DNA from: Streptomyces sp. DvalAA-43
Lineage (GTDB): Bacteria; Actinomycetota; Actinomycetes; Streptomycetales; Streptomycetaceae
NCBI RefSeq assembly: GCF_900091725.1
Contig: NZ_FMBW01000022.1
Coordinates: 1 to 64,000 of the forward strand
DNA: 64,000 nucleotides
Direction: 5' to 3'
Under the pieces are notes generated by a model. It searched no databases. It was not told the DNA's origin and was given only the letters and a program-made list of their open reading frames with translations. A program made the position numbers and the translations under genes. Each line of letters begins with the position of its first letter. Position 1 is the stretch's first letter. Positions 54,301 through 62,739 of this stretch are shown here, one piece after another.

Positions 54301-57300
54301 CGAGCGCGGCCAGGGCGTCCAGGCAGTCACCGAACCGCACCGGCTCCCGCGCGTGCCGGGCGAGGTGACCGGCCGAGAGCTCCGGTACGGCGGCGCCGGT
54401 CAGGTTGGACACCAGCGGGATCTCGGGGGCATGGAAGGTGATCGTCGCGGCGAAGCGCTCGAACTGTGCGACGGCGTCCGCCATCAGCGGGGAGTGGAAG
54501 GCGCGGGTGCCGTGCAGCCGGGTGATCCGGGCACCCCGCTCCGCCCAGCGGGCGGCGAGCCCGGCCGTCGCCTCCTCACCGCCGGAGATCACCAGGTCCT
54601 CCGGCCCGTTGAGGGCGGCGACCACCACCGAACGGTCCGCGGGAAGCTCCGCGCGCACCGCCGCGAGCAGTTCACGGTCCGTGTGGACCGCGTACATCGC
54701 TCCGGGCCCGGCGAGGTCCTGCATGGCACTCGCGCGGGCGACGACCAGCCGTACGGCGTCCGGGAGGCTCAGGGCGCCCGCGACGCAGGCCGCCACGTAC
54801 TCGCCGAGGCTGTGCCCGGCCACGGCGTCGGGTTCCACCCCGCTCGCGCGCCACAGGGCGGCCAGCGCGTAGTCCACGGCGAAGAGGGCCGGCTGGGCGA
54901 AGCGGGTCTGTTCGAGGTCCACCTTCGGGCCCGGGGCGTCGCACAGCGTCGGCAGCAGGGAGACGCCGAGCTCGGCGCGGACCACCGCGTCCACCCGGTC
55001 GAGCGTCTCGCGGAAGGCGGCGTGCCGGAAGTACAGCGCCTTCGCCATGCCGGGGTACTGCGCGCCCTGGCCGGTGAACACGAAGGCCACCGGGCCGTCC
55101 CCGCCGCGGCCCGCGACGCCGGACACCACCGCGTCGGTCGGCAGGCCGTTCCGGTACGCGGTCAGTGCCTCCGCCGCGTCCTGGTGCGACCGGGCCAGCA
55201 CGGCGAGGCGGTGGTCGTGGTGGGAGCGCCGGGCTCCGGCGGTGTGGACCAGCGCGTTCGAGGCCGGCGCGGCACCGTCCTCCGCTCCGACGAACCGTGC
55301 GTAGTCACCGGCGAGTCGGCGCAGGGCGGGCCCGCTCTTCGCGGAGACCGGCAGGAGAAACCATTCACCGCTCTCGGTCGTCTCCACGGCGGGCTGCCGG
55401 GCCGGTGCGCCGGAGAGGATCACATGTGCGTTGGTGCCGCCGAAGCCGAACGAGCTGACGGCCGCCGCCTGTCCGGGGCCCTCGGGCCAGTCCGTCACCG
55501 AGCGCGGGATCCGCAGGCGGGAGCCCTCCAGGTCGATCAGCGGGTTGACCGTGCCGACGTGCAGCGAGGCCGGGATCCGGCGGTGCTCCAGGCAGAGCAC
55601 CGTCTTGATCAGACCGGCCATTCCGGCCGCGGCCTCCAGGTGGCCGATGTTGCTCTTCACCGAGCCGACATGGAGGTCGGTGCCGGCCGGTTCCCCGTAG
55701 ACGGCGCGCAGTGCGCCCATCTCGATCGGATCGCCGAGCCTGGTGCCGGTGCCGTGGGCCTCCACGTAACCGATCTGTCCGGGCGTCAGGCCACCGGCGG
55801 TGAGGGCCGCGCGCAGTGCGGCCTCCTGGGCCGGTCCGTTCGGCGCGGTCAGAGTGCTGCTGCGTCCGTCGGAGGAGACCGCCGAGCCCTGGACCAGGGC
55901 GCGGATCCGGTCGTCGTCGGCGAGCGCGTCCGTGCTGCGGCGGAGCACCACCACACCACAGCCCTCGCCGCGCACATAGCCGTCCGCCGCGGCGTCGAAG
56001 GTCTTGCACCGGCCGTCCGGGGCCAGCATGCCGGCCTGGGTGAAGCCGGTGGTCAGCGCGGGGTCCAGGAGCAGGTTGACGCCGCCGACGACGGCGACGT
56101 CGCACGCGCCGCGCCGAAGGTCGTCGCACGCCTGGTGGAGGGCCACCAGGGAGGACGAGCAGGCCGTGTCCACCACCTGGCTGGGGCCCCGCAGGTCCCA
56201 GAGGTAGGAGATGCGGTTGGCCGCGATGCTGGACGCGTTGCCGGTGCCGTCGTGGGCGGTGGCGGGGCGGTGGGCGCGGTCCTGGAGGCGGCCGTAGTCG
56301 TGGGTGCTGATGCCCACGTAGACGCCGGTCCTGCCCCCGGCGAGCGCCGCCGGGTCCGTCCCGGCGTCCTCCAGGGCCCGCCATACGGTGGTCAGCAGCA
56401 GGCGCTGCTGCGGATCCATGTGCCGGGCCTCGTCGCGGGAGATGCCGAAGAACGCGGCGTCGAACTCGTCGACGCCGTCGATGAATCCGCCCCATGCCGG
56501 TTCGCCGTGCTCCAGCCTGTAGCCGAGCAGTCTGCGGCGCGGCGGCACCTCGGTCACCGCGTCCCGCCCGTCGAGGAGCAGCTGCCAGAAGGCGTCGACG
56601 TCCTCGGCGCCCGGCAGGCGGCAGGCCATGCCGATGACGGCGACCGGCTCGTGGTCGTCCGGCGGTCGCGGCGCGGCCGTCTCGGGCTGCTGCCGGGGCC
56701 GGGGGGCGTCGCCGCCGGTGAGCGCGTCGGCCAGTGCCGCGACGGTGGGGTGGTTGTAGAGGGCCTTGGCGTCGACCGGGGCGCCGAGCCAGGCGCGGAG
56801 GTCACCGGCGAGTCCGGCGAGCCCCGCCGAGTCGAGTCCGAAGGAGCCGAAGGGCGTGTTCGCCGGGATCTCGTGGGGGTCGAGCCCCCGGAGGTGGGCG
56901 ATCCGGCCGGTCAGCCAGTCGGCCACCTCCTTCCGGGTGCGGCCCGGTCCGGCCGGGGCGGGAGCCGGCCGGGCGGCCGCCGCGGAGGAGGTGTGCACGG
57001 GCTTGAGCTCGCCCGCCAGATGGAGGCGCTTGCACTCCTGGCGGCGGACCTTGCCGCTCGATGTCAGCGGGAGCTGGGCCGGCCGGATCAGTACGACGGT
57101 CCGCGGGTCGATCTGGTGCTCGTCGACGACGGCGAGCCGGATGCTCTGCACGACCTCGTCGCGGTCGGCGTCGCGGAAGCCGCTGCGCGTCAGTTCGCTG
57201 ACCACGACCAGCTGTTCCGTGCCCTCGGCGTCCTCCACCGAGAAGGCGACGCCCTTGTCCCGTTCGAGGGCCGGGTGGGAGTCGGCGACGGTGAGCTCGA

Positions 57301-58669
57301 TGTCCTGCGGGTAGTGGTTGACACCGCGGACCACGATGAGGTCCTTGCGCCGCCCGGTGATGTAGGTGTCCGCGCCGAGGCGCCCGCCGAGGTCGCCGGT
57401 GCGCAGATACGGGCCGCTGCCGTCGGCCAGGCGGGCCCCGAAGGTGGTTTCGGTGGCCTCGGGGTTCTGCCAGTAGCCGGGGCTCACGGTGTCGCCGCGC
57501 AGCCAGATCTCGCCGCACTCGCCGTCCGGCAGCGGGGTGTGCGTCTCCGGGTCCACGATCAGCAGTCCGGTGTCCAGCAGGACGTCGCCGTTGCTCGGGA
57601 GCCTGCGGCTGCCGGGGGCGCCGTCGGGCACGCGTCGCAGCCGGCCGTGTCCCAGCTCGTCGCTGTCGAAGGAGTCGACGCCGAGTGTCTCGCCGGACCG
57701 CCGCATCGTCACGGCGAGTGTGGACTCGGCCATTCCATAGGCCGGGGTGAAGATGTCGGTACTACATCGGAACGGCGCGAACTCGGCCGCGAAGCGCTCG
57801 ATCGACTGGGGCCGGATCGGCTCGGCACCGATCATGAAGGTACGGAGCGCCGAGAGGTCCAGGCCCTCGCGGTCCTCGGGGCGGATGCGCTCGCAGCACA
57901 GGTCGAGCGAGAAGTTGGGGCCGAAGGTCAGCGCGGCCCGGTAGCGGGTGGCCGCGGTGAGCCAGCGCAGCGGCTCCTGGACGAAGTCGATCGGTGCCAT
58001 CAGCACGTTCGTCGCACCGGCCCGCAGCGGGTACATGAGCCCGGCGACCAGGCCGAAGTCGTGGAAGAGCGGCAGCCAGGACAGTGACACCTCGTCCGGT
58101 GTCAGCCGGATCACATCGGCGAGCATGTCGAGCTGGTGGACGAGGTTGCGGTGGGTGACCATCACACCGCGCGGGCGGCCCGTCGAGCCGGAGGTGTACT
58201 GGAGGTAGGCGACGTCGTCCGGGCCGGGTTCGGGCCGGTGCCAGGTCTCCGGGTCCGCCGACAGTTCGGCCGTCGTCATCACGGCGCAGGCTGCGGGGAG
58301 TTCGCGGCGCATCGGCTGGACGCGGTCGGCGCCCACCACGGCGAGCCGCGGGGCGCAGTCGTCGACGATGCCCTCGACCCGCGCGCCCTTCCGGCTCCTG
58401 GTCGGCGGGAAGGCGGGCACCGCGATCGCCTTGGCATAGAGGCAGCCCAGGAAGGCGACGGCGTAGTCGACACCCTGCGGCAGGAGGATCAGTACCCGCT
58501 CGCCGGCCATCCCGCGGGCCTGAAGCCCTGCGGCGAGGGACCGGGCGCGCCGGTCGTACTCGGCGAAGGACAGGCGCTCGGCCTCGTTCTCCCCCTCGGC
58601 CAGCATGATGAGCGCGGGCTTTTCGGACGACTCGACAACCCGCGCGCGAACAGCATCAATAATGAACAC
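51347..58669 (-). CDS. Hybrid FAAL-ACP-KS-AT-DH-KR-ACP polyketide synthase
   Basis: A 2440-residue megasynthase. FAAL region about 1-560 (LQYTSGSTGRPRGVMVTH near 160; SWLPLFHDFGLVAG; TGRRKDLIVVRGVNHYPQD). ACP1 serine in FGLDSAGL near 611. KS with VDTACSSS (near 836), EAHGTGT and SNIGH. AT with GHSLGEY (near 1287) and RAFHS, malonyl-like. DH with HRVAGRPVLP (near 1585) and LDACFH. KR with TGGLGALG (near 2053) and the SS...Y pair (AAYVTANAF near 2193). ACP2 serine in LGLDSLSAV near 2373. It should load a carboxylic acid, extend it once with malonate and yield an alpha,beta-unsaturated thioester. The acidic C-terminal tail DDSEADDAGADDVEVLTI suits docking to a TubC-type domain. GTG 58669 was chosen; in-frame extension to 58828 lacks FAAL similarity. 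Confidence 0.93.
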   Translation of the reverse strand: MFIIDAVRARVVESSEKPALIMLAEGENEAERLSFAEYDRRARSLAAGLQARGMAGERVLILLPQGVDYAVAFLGCLYAKAIAVPAFPPTRSRKGARVEGIVDDCAPRLAVVGADRVQPMRRELPAACAVMTTAELSADPETWHRPEPGPDDVAYLQYTSGSTGRPRGVMVTHRNLVHQLDMLADVIRLTPDEVSLSWLPLFHDFGLVAGLMYPLRAGATNVLMAPIDFVQEPLRWLTAATRYRAALTFGPNFSLDLCCERIRPEDREGLDLSALRTFMIGAEPIRPQSIERFAAEFAPFRCSTDIFTPAYGMAESTLAVTMRRSGETLGVDSFDSDELGHGRLRRVPDGAPGSRRLPSNGDVLLDTGLLIVDPETHTPLPDGECGEIWLRGDTVSPGYWQNPEATETTFGARLADGSGPYLRTGDLGGRLGADTYITGRRKDLIVVRGVNHYPQDIELTVADSHPALERDKGVAFSVEDAEGTEQLVVVSELTRSGFRDADRDEVVQSIRLAVVDEHQIDPRTVVLIRPAQLPLTSSGKVRRQECKRLHLAGELKPVHTSSAAAARPAPAPAGPGRTRKEVADWLTGRIAHLRGLDPHEIPANTPFGSFGLDSAGLAGLAGDLRAWLGAPVDAKALYNHPTVAALADALTGGDAPRPRQQPETAAPRPPDDHEPVAVIGMACRLPGAEDVDAFWQLLLDGRDAVTEVPPRRRLLGYRLEHGEPAWGGFIDGVDEFDAAFFGISRDEARHMDPQQRLLLTTVWRALEDAGTDPAALAGGRTGVYVGISTHDYGRLQDRAHRPATAHDGTGNASSIAANRISYLWDLRGPSQVVDTACSSSLVALHQACDDLRRGACDVAVVGGVNLLLDPALTTGFTQAGMLAPDGRCKTFDAAADGYVRGEGCGVVVLRRSTDALADDDRIRALVQGSAVSSDGRSSTLTAPNGPAQEAALRAALTAGGLTPGQIGYVEAHGTGTRLGDPIEMGALRAVYGEPAGTDLHVGSVKSNIGHLEAAAGMAGLIKTVLCLEHRRIPASLHVGTVNPLIDLEGSRLRIPRSVTDWPEGPGQAAAVSSFGFGGTNAHVILSGAPARQPAVETTESGEWFLLPVSAKSGPALRRLAGDYARFVGAEDGAAPASNALVHTAGARRSHHDHRLAVLARSHQDAAEALTAYRNGLPTDAVVSGVAGRGGDGPVAFVFTGQGAQYPGMAKALYFRHAAFRETLDRVDAVVRAELGVSLLPTLCDAPGPKVDLEQTRFAQPALFAVDYALAALWRASGVEPDAVAGHSLGEYVAACVAGALSLPDAVRLVVARASAMQDLAGPGAMYAVHTDRELLAAVRAELPADRSVVVAALNGPEDLVISGGEEATAGLAARWAERGARITRLHGTRAFHSPLMADAVAQFERFAATITFHAPEIPLVSNLTGAAVPELSAGHLARHAREPVRFGDCLDALAALGCTTVVECGPHPVLGPLIEAALTEAVSLPSLHRDDTDDRRFAEGLAQWYVRGGRVDWTGVLRDRDGAYGRLPLPVRLPGHPLEPTRHWFTDGGDGRHPLLGAPVELAGAEAHWFSRTLTAEQPWYLDQHRVAGRPVLPGAAMTEWADAAARAVAGDGPWSLRGVSFTAFLPLPDDAPVTTQTVVEAGHRIRGFSRVSGRDEWTEHVTVAAAQAAEPAPDTRADLDRLRDGLTELDVETLYKTLRGRGLDYGPAFRGLRRLWADRTRAVGRVEVTLPAEDHAAHHAHPVVLDACFHVTAAFLGDTEELLLPVGIDRITVHRRLPAHVWCVVRDAGPGADGTRAFDLDLLSDDGEPLAAVEALRLRPVAPDRIAAAAGAGVRTLRTDWVPAPPEATDGRPGTWLVCGTDASPADDWCAGAGTTAQALVVAPDASDEELALLFTEARHRADTVAGLVLRMAPAAADGDPSGPAGTAFAILRQFLREFAADRPEVVVCSTGAVRVPQLPTRPDAGQAMLTGLARAVIAEYPELKCVQVDFEPGGTQPPLSGVLARVAGLPGRGHLAVRDGRWFTARLRESGRGDAATAPVRPDGSYLVTGGLGALGLATARWLADRGARCLVLTSRSVPAGTPREVQELRAAGVRVELWPADVADLPATTGLFRRIDRELPPLRGVVHAAGVTDDAPLVDLDRARFEAVLRPKVQGARNLHTLTAGVELDFLVLFSSLASLTGSAGQAAYVTANAFLDGLAEQRCHEGQVALGVNWGPWAQAGMAARPELLARLARTGITGIGSAEALAALGGLLDDGLPAAGLAAVDWARFTATDNRRLPYTLLSDLAPDRTPDGQLPDTPVEPSEGREGQEGRAADRVAELALRDPQAGKAAIGEELLDAAGELLGLTTRQRDELRPTFGHRRLSELGLDSLSAVRLRNRLLADFSADVPPSFVFGGNTVADVVDLIHRQITLRSLVADDSEADDAGADDVEVLTI

Positions 58670-58966
58670 GGAAATATCCCACCGAGACTTTGTTGGCACA
58701 TTTCTCCTGCTTTTAGGCAGCCAGAAATGGCACACATGAGGCCCATAAAAAAAGGAGCCACTGGGAAACCCGTCGGAACGACAGGGAAAAGAATTCGGTA
58801 AGCCGGAAGCCAGGGCTGGCGACATCATCAGCCAGCGGGCACCTCAGCAGGAACTACGCATATCCATTCGCACAACCGCCACCACCCTCGACCACTCCCC
58901 CGTCCGAGACCCGGCACACTCGGTCGCCGCTTGAAACGCGGCCCACTCGGCCATAAGTCCTCTGAA

Positions 58967-58978
58967 TGATGATCATCA
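58967..58978. promoter_or_regulatory. 12-bp perfect palindrome upstream of the PKS
   Basis: TGATGATCATCA is perfectly palindromic and lies about 300 bp upstream of the PKS start codon in the AT-rich part of the divergent region. Candidate operator. Confidence 0.35.
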
Positions 58979-59100
58979 CCCTAATGAGTGAACCAGAGGC
59001 GCGTCAAGCATCATTGGAGTTACCCGCAATCGGAATGCAATGCTCCCCTTGTTGAAATTACGGGCGGGCAGGTGGTGCGCAAGTGCGAGAAATGTACAAA

Positions 59101-59152
59101 AATCCGGCACCCGGCACTTCCGGATTAGGAGAGTCCGGAATGGCGGCCATTC
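59101..59152. promoter_or_regulatory. Two adjacent inverted repeats
   Basis: AATCCGG (59101-59107) pairs with CCGGATT (59120-59126). Twelve bases further, GAATGGC (59138-59144) pairs with GCCATTC (59146-59152) around a single G. Two dyads this close in divergent DNA suggest regulatory protein binding. Confidence 0.35.
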
Positions 59153-59737
59153 AGAGGTATGAACCTGTTCACCGTACGGACACGGCCCGAAGAATGGGCG
59201 GAGCCGTATGCGGCATCAAGATCCGTGACTGGCGCTCCCTACGTAAGGCACCTATGCTCGGTCGCGGCCGCACGACCGAATGGGCTGTCCAGCAGGGGGA
59301 GGTAGGCGCAGGGTCCGGCCACCGATATCGGCTCGGCACTTTCCGGCTCCCACAGTCCTGATCACACGTCGGCCCGCGTCTTCCCGCCGGGTCCGGCAAT
59401 CCAAGCCGTACCGTTCCGCGATGCCCTGGGCCCCGCCGGCCGCGCGTCGGTCCCGCGAGGGACGGCGGCCGCGCACCGTTCGGCCCGTACACCAGGCATA
59501 CGGACCGCCACCGCGCGGCGTCACAGCTCCGCCCGCCACGGCGGGCCGGACGTTTCCCACCGGCCACCGGGCTCTGATCACAAGACTCCGCATCACAACA
59601 CACCGGTTGCTCACCCGGCAGCCCTGCGAGCAGCCGGGACGTCGGCCACCGGGGCCGGGCGCCGGGCCGGATCCGGCAGGACCAGGTGCGGCTCCACTTC
59701 TGACAGATCGTCAACTCACTTTCTGGAGAACATCACC

Positions 59738-60337
59738 GTGACGACAGCCGACACTCCGGTCGCCGGGGACACCGCAGTGGCGGCCCCCGTGGCCGCCCCC
59801 TCCGAGCGCGGTGCCACCGTGTGGCTGACCGGGCTGCCCAGCGCGGGCAAGACCACGCTCGCCCTCGCCCTGGCCGAGCGGCTGCGCGCCGAGGGGCACC
59901 GGGTCGAGGTGCTGGACGGTGACGAGATCCGCACCTTCCTGTCCAAGGGGCTGGGGTTCACCCGGGAGGACCGGCACACCCATGTGACCCGGGTCGGGTT
60001 CGTCGCCGAAAAGCTGGCCTCCCACGGAGTCAAGGTGCTGGCCCCGGTCATCGCCCCGTACGCCGGGTCCCGCGCCGCCGTGCGCGAGCAACACGCCGCC
60101 GGCCGCACCGAGTTCCTGGAGGTCCATGTCGCCACTCCGGTGGAGCTCTGCTCCGAGCGTGACGTCAAGGGCCTGTACGCCAGACAGGCCGCGGGCGAGC
60201 TCTCCGGCCTGACGGGCGTGGACGATCCGTACGAGGTTCCGGCCGATCCCGAGCTGCGGATCAGCACACAGGGCCGTTCGGTGGCCGAGTCCGCCGCCGA
60301 GCTGTACACCTTCCTGACCGAGAGGGGACTGGCATGA
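59738..60337 (+). CDS. cysC: Adenylylsulfate (APS) kinase
   Basis: A 199-residue APS kinase, which phosphorylates APS to PAPS, the sulfate donor. The Walker A motif is TGLPSAGKTTLALAL, and the substrate regions VEVLDGDEIRTFLSKGLGFTREDR and GLYARQAAGELSGLTGVDDPYE are typical. GTG 59738 follows CTGGAGAACATCACC. Its last bases overlap cysD (ATGA). The presence of cysC with cysDN but without a visible PAPS reductase points to PAPS supply rather than assimilation, although primary metabolism cannot be excluded. Confidence 0.93.
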   Translation: MTTADTPVAGDTAVAAPVAAPSERGATVWLTGLPSAGKTTLALALAERLRAEGHRVEVLDGDEIRTFLSKGLGFTREDRHTHVTRVGFVAEKLASHGVKVLAPVIAPYAGSRAAVREQHAAGRTEFLEVHVATPVELCSERDVKGLYARQAAGELSGLTGVDDPYEVPADPELRISTQGRSVAESAAELYTFLTERGLA

Positions 60338-61272
60338 CGACCGCTGCCCGGCACCTGGTGGACACGCGGGAGAACCCGTTCGTGCTGTCGCACCTGGACG
60401 CCCTGGAGGCCGAGTCCGTACACATCTTCCGTGAGGTGGCGGGTGAGTTCGAGCGGCCGGTGATCCTCTTCTCCGGCGGCAAGGACTCCATCGTCATGCT
60501 GCACCTGGCGCTGAAGGCGTTCGCGCCCGCGCCGGTGCCGTTCGCGCTGCTGCACGTCGACACCGGGCACAACTTCCCCGAGGTCCTGGAGTACCGCGAC
60601 CGCACGGTGGCCCGGCACGGTCTGCGGCTCCATGTCGCCTCCGTACAGGAGTACATGGACGCCGGAAAGCTCCGCGAGCGCCCGGACGGCACCCGCAACC
60701 CGCTGCAGACCGTGCCGCTGTTGGACGCCATCGAGAGGGGCGGGTTCGACGCCGTCTTCGGCGGCGGGCGCCGCGACGAGGAGAAGGCCCGCGCCAAGGA
60801 GCGCGTCTTCTCGCTGCGCGACGAGTTCGGCGCCTGGGACCCGCGCCGCCAGCGCCCCGAGCTGTGGTCCCTGTACAACGGGCGGCACGCGGTCGGCGAG
60901 CACGTCCGCGTCTTCCCTCTGTCCAACTGGACCGAGCTGGATGTCTGGCAGTACATCGCGCGCGAGGGCATCGAGCTCCCGGAGATCTACTTCGCCCACG
61001 AGCGCGAGGTCTTCAGCCGCTCCGGCATGTGGCTGACCGCGGGCGACTGGGGTGGTCCGAAGGAGCACGAGACGGTCGAACGGCGCCTGGTGCGCTACCG
61101 CACCGTGGGCGACATGTCCTGCACCGGTGCCGTCGACTCCGACGCGGCGACCATCGCCGACGTCATCACCGAGATCGCCGCCAGCCGCCTCACCGAGCGC
61201 GGTGCGACGCGTGCCGACGACAAGATGTCCGAAGCCGCCATGGAAGACCGCAAGCGCGAAGGGTACTTCTAA
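60334..61272 (+). CDS. cysD: Sulfate adenylyltransferase subunit 2
   Basis: A 312-residue ATP sulfurylase small subunit of the PP-loop family. The pyrophosphate-binding loop is VILFSGGKDSIVMLHLALKAF, and FALLHVDTGHNFPEV, GRRDEEKARAKERVFS and the C-terminal KREGYF are hallmarks of CysD. It works with CysN to make APS from sulfate and ATP. It overlaps cysC by four bases and cysN by one base (TAATG). Confidence 0.96.
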   Translation: MTTAARHLVDTRENPFVLSHLDALEAESVHIFREVAGEFERPVILFSGGKDSIVMLHLALKAFAPAPVPFALLHVDTGHNFPEVLEYRDRTVARHGLRLHVASVQEYMDAGKLRERPDGTRNPLQTVPLLDAIERGGFDAVFGGGRRDEEKARAKERVFSLRDEFGAWDPRRQRPELWSLYNGRHAVGEHVRVFPLSNWTELDVWQYIAREGIELPEIYFAHEREVFSRSGMWLTAGDWGGPKEHETVERRLVRYRTVGDMSCTGAVDSDAATIADVITEIAASRLTERGATRADDKMSEAAMEDRKREGYF

Positions 61273-62597
61273 TGATGAGCACCGTCACCGAAACCAGCAC
61301 CGCCTCCCTGCTCCGTTTCGCCACCGCCGGCTCCGTCGACGACGGCAAGTCCACCCTGGTCGGCCGTCTGCTGCACGACTCCAAGTCGGTCCTGGCCGAC
61401 CAGCTGGAGGCCGTCGAGCGCGCCTCGCGCAGCCGCGGCCAGGAGGCGCCCGACCTGGCGCTGCTGACCGACGGGCTGCGCGCCGAGCGCGAGCAGGGCA
61501 TCACCATCGACGTCGCCTACCGCTACTTCGCCACCGCCCGGCGGCGGTTCATCCTGGCCGACACCCCGGGGCATGTGCAGTACACGCGCAACATGGTGAC
61601 CGGCGCCTCCACCGCCGAGCTGGCCGTCGTCCTGGTCGACGCCCGCAACGGTGTCGTCGAGCAGACCCGCCGCCACGCGGCCGTCGCCGCGCTGCTGCGG
61701 GTGCCGCACGTGGTCCTGGCCGTCAACAAGATGGACCTGGTCGACTACGCGGAGCCCGTCTTCGCCGCCATCGCCGAGGAGTTCACCTCCTACGCCGCCT
61801 CGCTCGGCGTCAAGGACATCGTGGCGATACCGATCTCCGCACTGGCCGGCGACAACGTCGTCGAACCGTCGGCGGCCATGGACTGGTACGGCGGCCCGAC
61901 CCTGCTCGAACACCTGGAGACCGTCCGGGTCGGCGGCGACCCGCGCGAGGAGCCGGCCCGCTTCCCGGTCCAGTACGTGATCCGGCCGCAGAGCGCCGAG
62001 CACCCGGACCACCGCAGCTATGCCGGGCAGCTCGCCTCCGGTGTCCTGCGTACCGGCGACACCGTCACCGTGCTGCCGTCGGGCCGCACCACCACCGTCG
62101 CGGGCATCGACGCCGTCGGCAGGGAGACCGACCTCGCCTGGGCCCCCCAGTCGGTCGCCGTCCGCCTCGCCGGGGACATCGACATCTCGCGCGGCGACAT
62201 GATCGTGGCAGGCCCCGCCCCCGTCCCCACCAAGGACGTCGAGGCGACGGTCTGCCACCTCGACGAGCGTCCGCTCCGCATCGGGGAGAAGGTGCTGCTC
62301 AAGCACACCACCCGCACGGTGCGCGCCCTCGTCAAGGACATCTCGTACCGGATCGACATCGACACGCTGGAACGGCGGTCCGGCGACCGGGGCCTGGCCG
62401 TCAACGACATCGGCCATGTGGTGCTGCGCACCGCCGAGCCACTGGCCCTGGACGACTACGCCGACAACCGGCGCACGGGCTCGTTCCTGCTGATCGACCC
62501 GGCCGACGGCACCACCCTCACCGCCGGTATGGCGGGCGAGGCGTTCCCGGCCGCGGGCGGGGAAGGCGCCGCGTCCACGGCGGCCGGGGCCGTCTGA
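61272..62597 (+). CDS. cysN: Sulfate adenylyltransferase subunit 1 (GTPase)
   Basis: A 441-residue elongation-factor-like GTPase that drives APS formation by CysD. G1 motif GSVDDGKSTLVGRLLHD, G2 region GITIDVAYRYF, G3 DTPGHVQYTRNM, G4 NKMD; beta-barrel domains follow. Length is normal for a CysN without fused kinase, consistent with the separate cysC. ATG 61272 overlaps the cysD stop; ATG 61275 would work equally well. Confidence 0.96.
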   Translation: MMSTVTETSTASLLRFATAGSVDDGKSTLVGRLLHDSKSVLADQLEAVERASRSRGQEAPDLALLTDGLRAEREQGITIDVAYRYFATARRRFILADTPGHVQYTRNMVTGASTAELAVVLVDARNGVVEQTRRHAAVAALLRVPHVVLAVNKMDLVDYAEPVFAAIAEEFTSYAASLGVKDIVAIPISALAGDNVVEPSAAMDWYGGPTLLEHLETVRVGGDPREEPARFPVQYVIRPQSAEHPDHRSYAGQLASGVLRTGDTVTVLPSGRTTTVAGIDAVGRETDLAWAPQSVAVRLAGDIDISRGDMIVAGPAPVPTKDVEATVCHLDERPLRIGEKVLLKHTTRTVRALVKDISYRIDIDTLERRSGDRGLAVNDIGHVVLRTAEPLALDDYADNRRTGSFLLIDPADGTTLTAGMAGEAFPAAGGEGAASTAAGAV

Positions 62598-62739
62598 CGC
62601 GCGGGGCCGGCGCGCTCGTCGTGCGGTGGCGTCGGCCCCGAGGGCCGTCCCGTGTTACCTGGCGGATCGCGCCGGTACCGCGGGTGCCGAAGGAATCAAC
62701 AGAATCGCATTCAACCGCTCCAGGGGACGTGAACCGCCC

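Larger units (their letters stand above)
58670..59737. other. Non-coding divergent region, 1.07 kb
   Basis: This lies between the minus-strand PKS and the plus-strand cysC. The first 400 bp from the PKS side are AT-richer than the genes. A 92-codon plus-strand frame (59083-59361) shows no family resemblance and poor codon bias, so I do not call it. The region holds at least three inverted repeats, at 58967, 59101 and 59138. It should contain the promoters of both large transcripts. I see no tRNA, insertion sequence or recognisable riboswitch in it. Confidence 0.55.

Noticed and set aside
59083..59361. A 92-residue plus-strand frame upstream of cysC
   Set aside because: Covers several inverted repeats, lacks codon bias and has no recognisable motif. 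Not convincing as a gene.
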